Source: Oscillospiraceae bacterium
GTDB taxonomy: Bacteria > Bacillota > Clostridia > Oscillospirales > Oscillospiraceae
Assembly (NCBI GenBank): GCA_904501855.1
Contig: CAJGCI010000002.1
Coordinates: forward strand, 1-64,000
Direction: 5' to 3'
DNA length: 64,000 bases
The notes under the pieces are model-generated. The model did no database searches and had not been told where the DNA came from. It worked only from the letters and a program-made list of their open reading frames with translations. The position numbers were made by a program, and so were the translations under genes. This document shows, piece by piece, positions 52,675-59,597 of the stretch (position 1 is its first letter; every line of letters begins with the position of its first letter).

Positions 52675-53325
52675 TCAGCCTCGGAACCCAGTCGGCATGA
52701 CGCTGTGCGCACGCATGGCGACCTGATAGGTCTGATTCTGTCTGCGCACCCGGTTTGCCTCGTCATAATCAAAAGAGGGATCGGTGATAAACACCTGCTT
52801 TACACCGAGCACACGGGGATTTTTCTTCATTTCTGCGATATAGCTGTTTCCAAGCTGCCGGAAGCTGACGCCTCTTTTCTGGACTTCCCGGGAAATAAAG
52901 AGCACTTCATATTTTCCTGCCTGAAAATTGCTTTCTTCAATGCCCTGAGGATGGATGTGATGCTTGCTGTTCTGAAGATCAAGGATCATATTGAACAGCT
53001 GGATCTCTGACAGCCCTTCATCATCCAGTACCATAAAGGTGATCCGTCCGTAGGGTGCTCCGTCCTTTACTTCGCTCATATCCGGTCCGTACAGCAGGAC
53101 CTGGTCTTCAATTCCCAGTTTGGTATCGCCTGTTGGTATCGTATAGTTTACGCCACCGGGGAGCGAGCCTCCGATATTGATCCCATCCTGTTCCAGCAGA
53201 TACACTTCATTAGAGTTTTCCAGAACATCATTCTCATCATATGCCCAGACCGTTGGCGTCATTCCCTCAAACAACGCATCGGTCTTTTTGATGATCATAT
53301 CGAACAATCGATCGTATTGTACCAT
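52675..53325 (-). CDS. Conserved-looking protein of unknown function
   Basis: This 216-residue protein belongs to no family I recognise. It has no signal peptide, membrane helix or low-complexity region, and its composition is that of a soluble folded protein with alternating strands and helices. Stretches such as GDTKLGIEDQVLLYGPDMSEV, GRITFMVLDDEGLSE and KYEVLFISREVQKRGVSFRQLGNSYIAEM look well-structured. It has AAGGAG before the ATG and a near-consensus promoter of its own, so it is expressed. cysK lies 76 bp upstream on the same strand, but the separate promoter weakens any operon link. Confidence 0.8.
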   Translation of the reverse strand: MVQYDRLFDMIIKKTDALFEGMTPTVWAYDENDVLENSNEVYLLEQDGINIGGSLPGGVNYTIPTGDTKLGIEDQVLLYGPDMSEVKDGAPYGRITFMVLDDEGLSEIQLFNMILDLQNSKHHIHPQGIEESNFQAGKYEVLFISREVQKRGVSFRQLGNSYIAEMKKNPRVLGVKQVFITDPSFDYDEANRVRRQNQTYQVAMRAHSVMPTGFRG

Positions 53326-53356
53326 CGCTATCTCCTTCCTTCTGGATCTTGTTGCG

Positions 53357-53386
53357 ATTATAGCGTATCTTTCAGATTGCTGTCAA
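53357..53386 (-). promoter_or_regulatory. Predicted strong promoter of the unknown gene
   Basis: On the minus strand, consensus -35 TTGACA (53381-53386) and consensus -10 TATAAT (53357-53362) are separated by 18 bp. Confidence 0.75.
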
Positions 53387-53401
53387 TTTCCCGGCCACAG
53401 A

Positions 53402-54346
53402 TTACCAGGTAGGAGATTCTTCAAACAGTGCCGTGGAGAGATATCGGTCTCCTGTATCCGGGAGCATCACGACGACTGTCTTTCCGGTATTCTCTTCTTT
53501 CTTTGCCAGTTCAATTCCGGCATACAGCGCAGCGCCGGCTGTAATTCCTACCAGAAGGCCTTCCTTTTTTCCTATGATCCGTCCGCACTCATAGGCGTCA
53601 TCATCACAGACGGTAACGACTTCATCATAGATGGATGTATCCAGAACCTCCGGGACAAAACCAGCACCGATTCCCTGCAGATTATGCGGGCCTGCCTTTT
53701 CTCCGGAGAGCACGGCAGAGGTGCTCGGTTCCACCGCTATAACCTTAACGTCTGCTTTCTTTTCTTTCAGATATTGTCCTGTGCCGGTGATTGTTCCGCC
53801 GGTGCCGACTCCTGCCACGAAGAAATCCACTTTTCCTTCCGTATCTTCCCAGATCTCCGGTCCGGTAGTCAGATAGTGTGCTTCCGCATTGGCAGGATTT
53901 ACAAACTGTCCAGGAATAAAGGAGTCCGGAATCTCGTCTGCCAGTTCCTTCGCCTTTTCAATCGCTCCTGTCATTCCCTTGGCGCCCTCTGTAAGGACCA
54001 GTTCTGCGCCATATGCTTTCATCAGTTTTTTGCGCTCTTCGGACATCGTTTCCGGCATGACGATAATTGCCCGGTATCCGCGCACGGCTGCTACGACAGC
54101 CAGTCCAATTCCGGTATTTCCGGAAGTTGGCTCTATGATGACCGACCCTTTCTTCAGAAGGCCCTTCTTCTCCGCGTCATCGATGAGATTCAACGCAACA
54201 CGGTCTTTTACCGATCCGCCGGGGTTGTAACTCTCCAGTTTTCCCAGCAGTCTGGCTTTCAGCTGGTATTCCTGTTCCAGTCCTTTCAGCTCCATGAGAG
54301 GGGTTTTGCCGATCAGCTGCTCTGCAGATGTATAGATCTTTCCCAT
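53402..54346 (-). CDS. cysK: CysK, cysteine synthase (O-acetylserine sulfhydrylase)
   Basis: This 314-residue fold-II PLP enzyme makes cysteine from O-acetylserine and sulfide. PLP Lys is in NPGGSVKDR, the substrate loop is EPTSGNTGIGLA, and the phosphate-binding loop is GVGTGGTITG. The C-terminus has the usual VVMLPDTGDRYLST. AAAGGAG precedes the ATG. It follows mnmA by 35 bp on the same strand; MnmA consumes cysteine-derived sulfur through a desulfurase, so co-expression would make sense. No cysE or Fe-S desulfurase gene is present here. Confidence 0.94.
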   Translation of the reverse strand: MGKIYTSAEQLIGKTPLMELKGLEQEYQLKARLLGKLESYNPGGSVKDRVALNLIDDAEKKGLLKKGSVIIEPTSGNTGIGLAVVAAVRGYRAIIVMPETMSEERKKLMKAYGAELVLTEGAKGMTGAIEKAKELADEIPDSFIPGQFVNPANAEAHYLTTGPEIWEDTEGKVDFFVAGVGTGGTITGTGQYLKEKKADVKVIAVEPSTSAVLSGEKAGPHNLQGIGAGFVPEVLDTSIYDEVVTVCDDDAYECGRIIGKKEGLLVGITAGAALYAGIELAKKEENTGKTVVVMLPDTGDRYLSTALFEESPTW

Positions 54347-54381
54347 GATGAACTCCTTTCTCCTCTATGATTATTCCATTC

Positions 54382-55437
54382 TTACACTGTTCTTTTCGGA
54401 AGTATGGTTCCTCCTCCCAGCACAAAATCCCCGTCATACAGCACCACGCTCTGTCCCGGAGTAATGGCTCTCTGCGGCGTATCAAAAACGATATGTGCGG
54501 AAGAGTCCCCTTCGGGATACACCGTACAGGGCTCTTCTTCATGATGATATCGGATCTTTGCCCGGCAACGCACCGGCTGCGTCGGAGCGCTTCCTGTAAT
54601 CCAGTTGAACTCTTCCGCATCCAGTTCCCGGCTGAACAGTTTTTCCCGGTATCCCAGCACAACTGTGTTCTGTTCCGGATCGATCCGGCACACGTAAAGA
54701 GGTTCCGGTGCCGCAATTCCAAGTCCACGGCGCTGACCTACGGTATAGTGGATAATTCCACGGTGCGTGCCTATCACGGCGCCTTCCGTATCAACAAACG
54801 GACCCGGCCTGCTGCCTTCTTTCGTATACTCTTCAATAACTCGGGCATAATCTCCGTCCGGAACAAAACAGATATCCTGACTGTCTTTCTGTCGGGCGTT
54901 GACAAATCCCCAGGCTTCCGCCATCTCCCGGATTTTGGTCTTTTGGTATGTGCCCAGCGGAAACCGGCTTTTCTCCAGCTGTTCCTGTGAGAGGCGATAC
55001 AGCATATAGCTCTGATCTTTATTTCGGTCTTCTGCTTTCCTCAGAAGGTACGTGTCCGAATCCTTTTCTATCTGAGCATAATGTCCAGTAACGATCTTGT
55101 CGCAACTCAGTTGCTCGGCCCGCTCCATCAGCTTTCCGAATTTCAGTTTCTTGTTGCACACGATGCACGGATTCGGTGTCTGTCCGTGAAGATACGCCTG
55201 AACGAACGAATCGATAATTTCTTTTTTAAATTCTTCCTGATAATCCTCTACGTAGAAGGGGATTCCGAGCCGTTTCGCAACTGCTCTTGCTGCGGCAGTA
55301 TCATCGGTATGTTCGACTGCGTTCTTCGGGAACAGTGACATGGTCAATCCGACACAGTCCTCACCCTGTTCCTGCATAAGGCGTACCGCAACACTGGAAT
55401 CCACACCTCCGCTCATTGCTATCAATGCTTTTCCCAT
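54382..55437 (-). CDS. mnmA: MnmA, tRNA-specific 2-thiouridylase
   Basis: This 351-residue enzyme thiolates U34 of tRNA(Lys, Glu, Gln). The N-terminal PP-loop ALIAMSGGVDSSVAV activates the uridine. The two catalytic cysteines lie in NPCIVCNKKLKF and SQDICFVP. The tRNA-binding part contains HRGIIHYTVGQRRGLGI, and the C-terminal beta-barrel ends with GQSVVLYDGDFVLGGG. Length is typical. A consensus promoter lies upstream, and cysK follows in the same direction. Confidence 0.95.
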   Translation of the reverse strand: MGKALIAMSGGVDSSVAVRLMQEQGEDCVGLTMSLFPKNAVEHTDDTAAARAVAKRLGIPFYVEDYQEEFKKEIIDSFVQAYLHGQTPNPCIVCNKKLKFGKLMERAEQLSCDKIVTGHYAQIEKDSDTYLLRKAEDRNKDQSYMLYRLSQEQLEKSRFPLGTYQKTKIREMAEAWGFVNARQKDSQDICFVPDGDYARVIEEYTKEGSRPGPFVDTEGAVIGTHRGIIHYTVGQRRGLGIAAPEPLYVCRIDPEQNTVVLGYREKLFSRELDAEEFNWITGSAPTQPVRCRAKIRYHHEEEPCTVYPEGDSSAHIVFDTPQRAITPGQSVVLYDGDFVLGGGTILPKRTV

Positions 55438-55470
55438 AGAATTGTCTCTTTCATTTTTCTGATTAATGGC

Positions 55471-55499
55471 ATCTTATTCCCCACAGGTTTTTCTGTCAA
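55471..55499 (-). promoter_or_regulatory. Predicted promoter of mnmA-cysK
   Basis: On the minus strand, consensus -35 TTGACA (55494-55499) and -10 TAAGAT (55471-55476) have a 17-bp spacer. Confidence 0.65.
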
Positions 55500-55519
55500 T
55501 AGCACTCCGGAACGAGCCG

Positions 55520-55557
55520 TCAAAAAAGGAGCTGTTCCGAGGAACTGCTCCTTTTGT
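55520..55557 (-). terminator. Terminator after the anti-sigma factor gene
   Basis: An imperfect hairpin of about 14 bp (AAAGGAGC-type arms, 55524-55555) is followed on the minus strand by a T-run. Confidence 0.75.
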
Positions 55558-55578
55558 CAGGACAATCTTATGTTTTGA

Positions 55579-56640
55579 TTATTCCGTCACTTCTTCCATC
55601 GGAGGAAGCGATGGGGCGGCCGTAACTTCCGGCGTGGGCGTCGGAATCTGTGTCGCCGTAGGTGTCGGTTCTTCAGTCTCTGCCGGCGGAATCGTCGCAG
55701 TGGGAGACGGCGTCGGATTCGGAGCCGTTGTCTGCGTCGGAGTCGGTTTCGGCGGCAGCGTTACGGTTGCCGAAGGCTTCGGAGCCGTTGTCGGTCCCGG
55801 TTTGTTGCTGGACCCCGGCGTTGAACTGCTGGCGCCCGGTGTGGCCGGGGACGCACTTTCCTTCGGCTCTTCCGTCGAAGTCACATCCTCCACGGCCTTT
55901 CCTGTGTCGCCAAGATGCTCGCTGACTGTATTGGACAGCTGGCTCATGGACATCGTAGACAGGCTGTCGAACTTCGCTTCGGGTACGACATCGGCAATGG
56001 TCTGAATAAACGCCGCTTTCCCTTCCGAAATCCCATACTGATCTGCCAGTTCTTTCAGTGTGTCCTGAGATCGCAAATGCTGTTTATACACTTTCAGTTT
56101 GATACCGCTTTCCTTCTGTGTGCTGACGGCAGCATCTACTGCGATCTTTTCCAGTTTCTGTGTGCGTTTGTCATTGTTTCCGATAACGGAAATCAGAATC
56201 GCGTTTTCCTTTTTGTTGATATATCCCTCATCGATCAGGGAAAGGACCGTTCCTCGAACGATATCTTTAGGAGAGCTTGCTTCTGCTTTCTCCTTTTCAA
56301 TGATCTTGGAGGCATCTTTATTCAGTCCCTGATAGTTTACTACATCTCCATAACGGTTCACTTCGATCGCCACGCTTGGATTAACGTCGATCTGAATCAC
56401 ATCCGTCGGGATCTTGGTGGAACGATAGCCGACGATTCCGGTGCCAAGCACCAGGAACAGCACGGCCGCCCAAGCCAGTTTCATCAAATTGGAGACCGCA
56501 TGTTTGTTCGAGCGAGTTTCCTTTTCTTTCTGATCCCTGGAGTTCTGTATTCTTTCAAGTATGATATCAAAATTGTCCGGAGTAGCGGCACTGAATTCCT
56601 CGCGGATCAACGCCTCTAGTTCTTTGTCATTCAATATCAT
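55579..56640 (-). CDS. RsgI-like (SEAL-domain) membrane anti-sigma factor
   Basis: This protein of about 353 residues has a short cytoplasmic N-terminus (about 50 residues, likely to bind the sigma factor), one membrane helix (about 52-72), and an extracellular domain beginning with IDVNPSVAIEVNRYGDVV. That motif marks the RsgI/SEAL domain, in which self-cleavage at the Asn-Pro bond has been described. A roughly 100-residue Pro/Thr/Ser-rich stalk follows and ends the protein; no sugar-binding module is attached. It overlaps the sigma factor gene, a classic regulator pair. The exact start is uncertain among GTG 56646, ATG 56640 and TTG 56634. Confidence 0.83.
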   Translation of the reverse strand: MILNDKELEALIREEFSAATPDNFDIILERIQNSRDQKEKETRSNKHAVSNLMKLAWAAVLFLVLGTGIVGYRSTKIPTDVIQIDVNPSVAIEVNRYGDVVNYQGLNKDASKIIEKEKAEASSPKDIVRGTVLSLIDEGYINKKENAILISVIGNNDKRTQKLEKIAVDAAVSTQKESGIKLKVYKQHLRSQDTLKELADQYGISEGKAAFIQTIADVVPEAKFDSLSTMSMSQLSNTVSEHLGDTGKAVEDVTSTEEPKESASPATPGASSSTPGSSNKPGPTTAPKPSATVTLPPKPTPTQTTAPNPTPSPTATIPPAETEEPTPTATQIPTPTPEVTAAPSLPPMEEVTE

Positions 56641-57202
56641 CACCACCTATTATTCTTCTCATTTTTTCAAGAGAACGCTTGTACTTCGTAAGTACGGTGG
56701 GCAGAGGAATCTTCATGATCTCCGCGATTTCGCGGTGTTTCATTCCGGTCATCGCATGCAGTATAACAATCTGCCGATCTTCGTCCTTTAATTCATTCAA
56801 GGCCTTTCGAAGCATGAGCCGCCGGTCGCTTTGGGCGAAATCATCGGACTTTGCCACATCCATATAGTCCTCTAACGAAGAATTGCGGTTATCCATCCGC
56901 TTCAGCTTCATCAGGGCTATATTCTTTGTGATGGTCATGATCCAGGCCATGGGCTTGCCTTGGGACACATACTTTTCTGCATTCTGTGCGATGTTCACGA
57001 AGGCATCCTGCATGACGTCTTCCGCTGTCGTCGGATTCTGAATAATGGACAGTGCATATGTATAGACGGCTGAAGAGACCCGCTCATAAAGATCTCTCAG
57101 CGCATCCATGTCCCCGTCCGCCACTTTCTGTAACAGAAGGTCCAGGATCTCGACATCGCTCAGGCTGCTGATGTTCTCTTTTTCGGAAATTGAGTGGTTC
57201 AT
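56627..57202 (-). CDS. ECF-type RNA polymerase sigma factor
   Basis: This 191-residue sigma-70 family protein consists only of regions 2 and 4. Region 2 is visible as DLYERVSSAVYTYALSIIQNPTTAEDVMQDAFVNIAQ and WIMTITKNIALMKLKR. Region 4 is ELKDEDRQIVILHAMTGMKHREIAEIMKIPLPTVLTKYKRSLEKM. It should direct polymerase to stress promoters and be held by the overlapping anti-sigma factor. It is not a SigI, which has a different C-terminal domain. ATG 57202 is preferred because GGGGAG lies 9 nt upstream; ATG 57211 touches that site. Confidence 0.9.
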   Translation of the reverse strand: MNHSISEKENISSLSDVEILDLLLQKVADGDMDALRDLYERVSSAVYTYALSIIQNPTTAEDVMQDAFVNIAQNAEKYVSQGKPMAWIMTITKNIALMKLKRMDNRNSSLEDYMDVAKSDDFAQSDRRLMLRKALNELKDEDRQIVILHAMTGMKHREIAEIMKIPLPTVLTKYKRSLEKMRRIIGGDDIE

Positions 57203-57298
57203 TAAAACCATCTCCCCTCCCTATAATAATAAATCGTAAGGTGGTCGTTTTATTGCAAAGTTCCTAAAGAAATCTTAACTATTTTTTCTTATGCGGTG

Positions 57299-57323
57299 AA
57301 AGCCAGTCCTGAGGACTGGCTTT
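57299..57323 (-). terminator. Hairpin terminator after tRNA-Leu
   Basis: A perfect 11-bp stem AAAGCCAGTCC / GGACTGGCTTT with a 3-nt loop starts right after the tRNA CCA end. A short T-run follows, so termination is likely. The rest of 57203-57569 holds the tRNA, its promoter and the recJ promoter. Confidence 0.7.
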
Positions 57324-57324
57324 C

Positions 57325-57413
57325 TGGTGCCGGTAGCCGGGGTCGAACCGGCACGATGTTTTATCATCGAGGGATTTTAAGTCCCTTGCGTCTGCCAATT
57401 CCGCCATACCGGC
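57325..57413 (-). tRNA. tRNA-Leu (anticodon UAA)
   Basis: This 89-nt class II tRNA includes the encoded CCA. Acceptor arms are GCCGGTA / TACCGGC. The anticodon loop CTTAAAA is closed by AGGGA / TCCCT and gives anticodon UAA (57377-57379). The T-arm GCCGGTTCGACCCCGGC and a long variable arm (GATGATAAAACATC) are present, as expected for leucine. Confidence 0.95.
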
Positions 57414-57427
57414 GTTGGAACAGTGTT

Positions 57428-57457
57428 AATTTACCATTTCGTAAAGGGCGATGTCAA
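57428..57457 (-). promoter_or_regulatory. Predicted promoter of tRNA-Leu
   Basis: On the minus strand, consensus -35 TTGACA (57452-57457) and -10 TAAATT (57428-57433) have an 18-bp spacer, about 15 bp before the mature tRNA. Confidence 0.65.
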
Positions 57458-57472
57458 GAGTCCCTCTTTCCC

Positions 57473-57501
57473 TTGCGATTTGTCTGACTGAATGATATTA
57501 T
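57473..57501 (+). promoter_or_regulatory. Predicted promoter of recJ-rel-MBL operon
   Basis: The -35 is TTGCGA (57473-57478) and the -10 is TATTAT (57496-57501), with a 17-bp spacer. Confidence 0.55.
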
Positions 57502-57569
57502 TAACTTGCTTATTACTATATTATAAGAAAGAACTTTTTTCGGGTTCTTTTTTCAGTTTTTGGGACGTT

Positions 57570-59576
57570 ATGAACTATCAGAACTGGAAAATTCCATATC
57601 GACAGCCTGCCCTTTCCCCCCAATGTTCCGAGGCAGGCTATCCTCCTTTATTGGCCCTTTTGCTTTCTCAGAAGGAGCTTTCGGAGGGGCTTGATCCGGA
57701 GAATTATCTTCGTTGTGATATCTCTCAGCTTCAGGATCCTTATCTGCTCCGCGGAATGGAGCCCGCAGTGGAACGCATTAAGGAGGCCATCTCTGCGCAG
57801 GAGACTGTCGCCGTTTTCGGAGATTATGATGTTGACGGTATCACCTCCACCTGTCTGATGACGGATTTTCTTACGCAATGCGGCCTTACCGTGTTCCCGT
57901 ACATTCCCGATCGTCTGGATGAGGGATATGGTCTGAACAACGATGCCATCTCCAACTTTTGCGATCACGGAGTCTCTCTGATTGTCACGGTGGACTGCGG
58001 AATCACTGCGGCGGAAGAAGTTTCCTTTGCTTCCGAGCTTGGTATTGACGTCATTATTACCGATCACCATGAGTGCCAGGAAGGGATTCCAAAGGACGCT
58101 GTCGCCGTGGTAAATCCGCGTCAGACGAACTGCCACTATCCCAACAAGGATCTTGCAGGAGTCGGCGTCGCGCTGAAAGTCGCCTGTGCCGTTTCCGGGC
58201 AGGAGGAGAAAATGCTCCGCCGGTATGGCGAATGGGCCGCCATCGGAACCATCGCCGATGTGATGCCGCTGACAGAGGAAAACCGATTTCTGGTTAAATA
58301 CGGTCTGGATAAGATTGCGCACAATCCGTCCCCCGGAGTCGATGCGCTTCTCATACAGTCCGGGACAAAAGGAAAGAAAATCACCTCAACCTCCGTGGGC
58401 TACACCCTGGCTCCGCGCCTCAATGCGTCCGGCCGTCTGGGTCAGGCAATGGTAGCGTATCGGCTTCTGACGGAAACCGATCCGCGGAAAGCACAGCTTC
58501 TGGCAGAAGAACTTTGTGAACTGAACCGGCAGCGACAGGAGATCGAGACGGAGATCTGGAACGAGGCGCATCATATGATACAGGATTCCGCCCCCATGGG
58601 TCCCATCGTCCTGTCCAGCGACCACTGGCATCCCGGTGTCATAGGCATTGCTGCCTCCCGGCTGGCAGATCAGTACTCCTTCCCGGCTGTCATGATCTAC
58701 CTGAACGGCAATCTGGGAAAAGGCTCTTGCCGCAGCTATGGCTCTTTTAATATTTTCGATGCGCTTTCCGCCTGCTCCTCCCATCTGGAAGGATTCGGCG
58801 GACATGCTCAGGCCGCAGGCCTTACCATCCGAAAGGAACAGATCCCCGCTTTCTGTGCTGCGCTCCGTGAATACTACCAGGAGAACGCCACGGAAGAGAG
58901 TATGGAGCTGTCCTGTGACCTTCTTGTTCAGGATCCGTCGCTCCTTTCCCGCACCAACGTGCAGGCACTGGATCTGCTGGAGCCGTTTGGCAACGGAAAT
59001 CCGGCACCCGTGCTTTGCGTACAGGGTGCTACGATCTATGACTGTCGTTCCATTGGAAACGGAAAACACGTTCGCTTCCGGCTGGCTTTTCAGGGTGCCT
59101 GGTTTGATTGTGTCTTTTTCTCACACGCCATTACCCAGATGCCTGTCCGCGACGGAGATGTTGTCGACATGGCATTTCATGCACAGATTAACGACTATAA
59201 CGGCGTACAGTCCGTACAGCTTCTGGTCGTGGACATCCGGCCACACCAGCCGGAAGAGCTATGCAGAGCGCTGACCGCTGCACCGGAAAATGTCCTGTGG
59301 TGCTGTCATCAGTTCTGCCCTTCCCGCAATGATTTTGTTTCCGTGTGGAAAGCCTTGACGACCCACGGATCCGAACTGCCAGCCTCTTTCGGCATGCTGC
59401 TCTCCCGGTGTCCCGACGGTGTTGCTCCGGAGGCTTATCTGATTTGTCTGCAGGTATGGCTGGAGCTTGGGCTGCTCGTTCCCGGTCCGGACGGTTCCGT
59501 TCTCGGCGCCCGGGTGGAGCCGGAACAAAGAAAAATCAATCTGCAGGATTCAAAGATTCTGCAGGAACTTCAATAA
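57570..59576 (+). CDS. recJ: RecJ, single-stranded-DNA 5'-3' exonuclease
   Basis: This 668-residue DHH-superfamily nuclease has motif I DYDVDG (85-90), VDCGI, DHH (165-167) with DHHECQ, and the DHHA1 domain (RSYGSFNIFDAL, GFGGHAQAAG). An OB-like region and a C-terminal extension follow. It acts in mismatch repair and recombination by degrading 5' ssDNA. ATG 57570 is the family-consistent start; the frame is open 26 codons further upstream but would begin inside the promoter. It forms an operon with rel, 21 bp downstream. Confidence 0.93.
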   Translation: MNYQNWKIPYRQPALSPQCSEAGYPPLLALLLSQKELSEGLDPENYLRCDISQLQDPYLLRGMEPAVERIKEAISAQETVAVFGDYDVDGITSTCLMTDFLTQCGLTVFPYIPDRLDEGYGLNNDAISNFCDHGVSLIVTVDCGITAAEEVSFASELGIDVIITDHHECQEGIPKDAVAVVNPRQTNCHYPNKDLAGVGVALKVACAVSGQEEKMLRRYGEWAAIGTIADVMPLTEENRFLVKYGLDKIAHNPSPGVDALLIQSGTKGKKITSTSVGYTLAPRLNASGRLGQAMVAYRLLTETDPRKAQLLAEELCELNRQRQEIETEIWNEAHHMIQDSAPMGPIVLSSDHWHPGVIGIAASRLADQYSFPAVMIYLNGNLGKGSCRSYGSFNIFDALSACSSHLEGFGGHAQAAGLTIRKEQIPAFCAALREYYQENATEESMELSCDLLVQDPSLLSRTNVQALDLLEPFGNGNPAPVLCVQGATIYDCRSIGNGKHVRFRLAFQGAWFDCVFFSHAITQMPVRDGDVVDMAFHAQINDYNGVQSVQLLVVDIRPHQPEELCRALTAAPENVLWCCHQFCPSRNDFVSVWKALTTHGSELPASFGMLLSRCPDGVAPEAYLICLQVWLELGLLVPGPDGSVLGARVEPEQRKINLQDSKILQELQ

Positions 59577-59597
59577 GAAAGAAAGGAGGTGCTGAAG

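Noticed and set aside
55600..55870. Imperfect short repeats in DNA, suggestive of a repeat array
   Set aside because: They are codon repeats for the Pro/Thr/Ser stalk of the anti-sigma factor, with no spacer structure and no cas genes.
57203..57298. Autoregulatory ECF promoter (GGAAC-type -35) before the sigma factor gene
   Set aside because: A GGAACTTT is present on the minus strand, but no CGT-type -10 lies at the proper distance, so no promoter is called.
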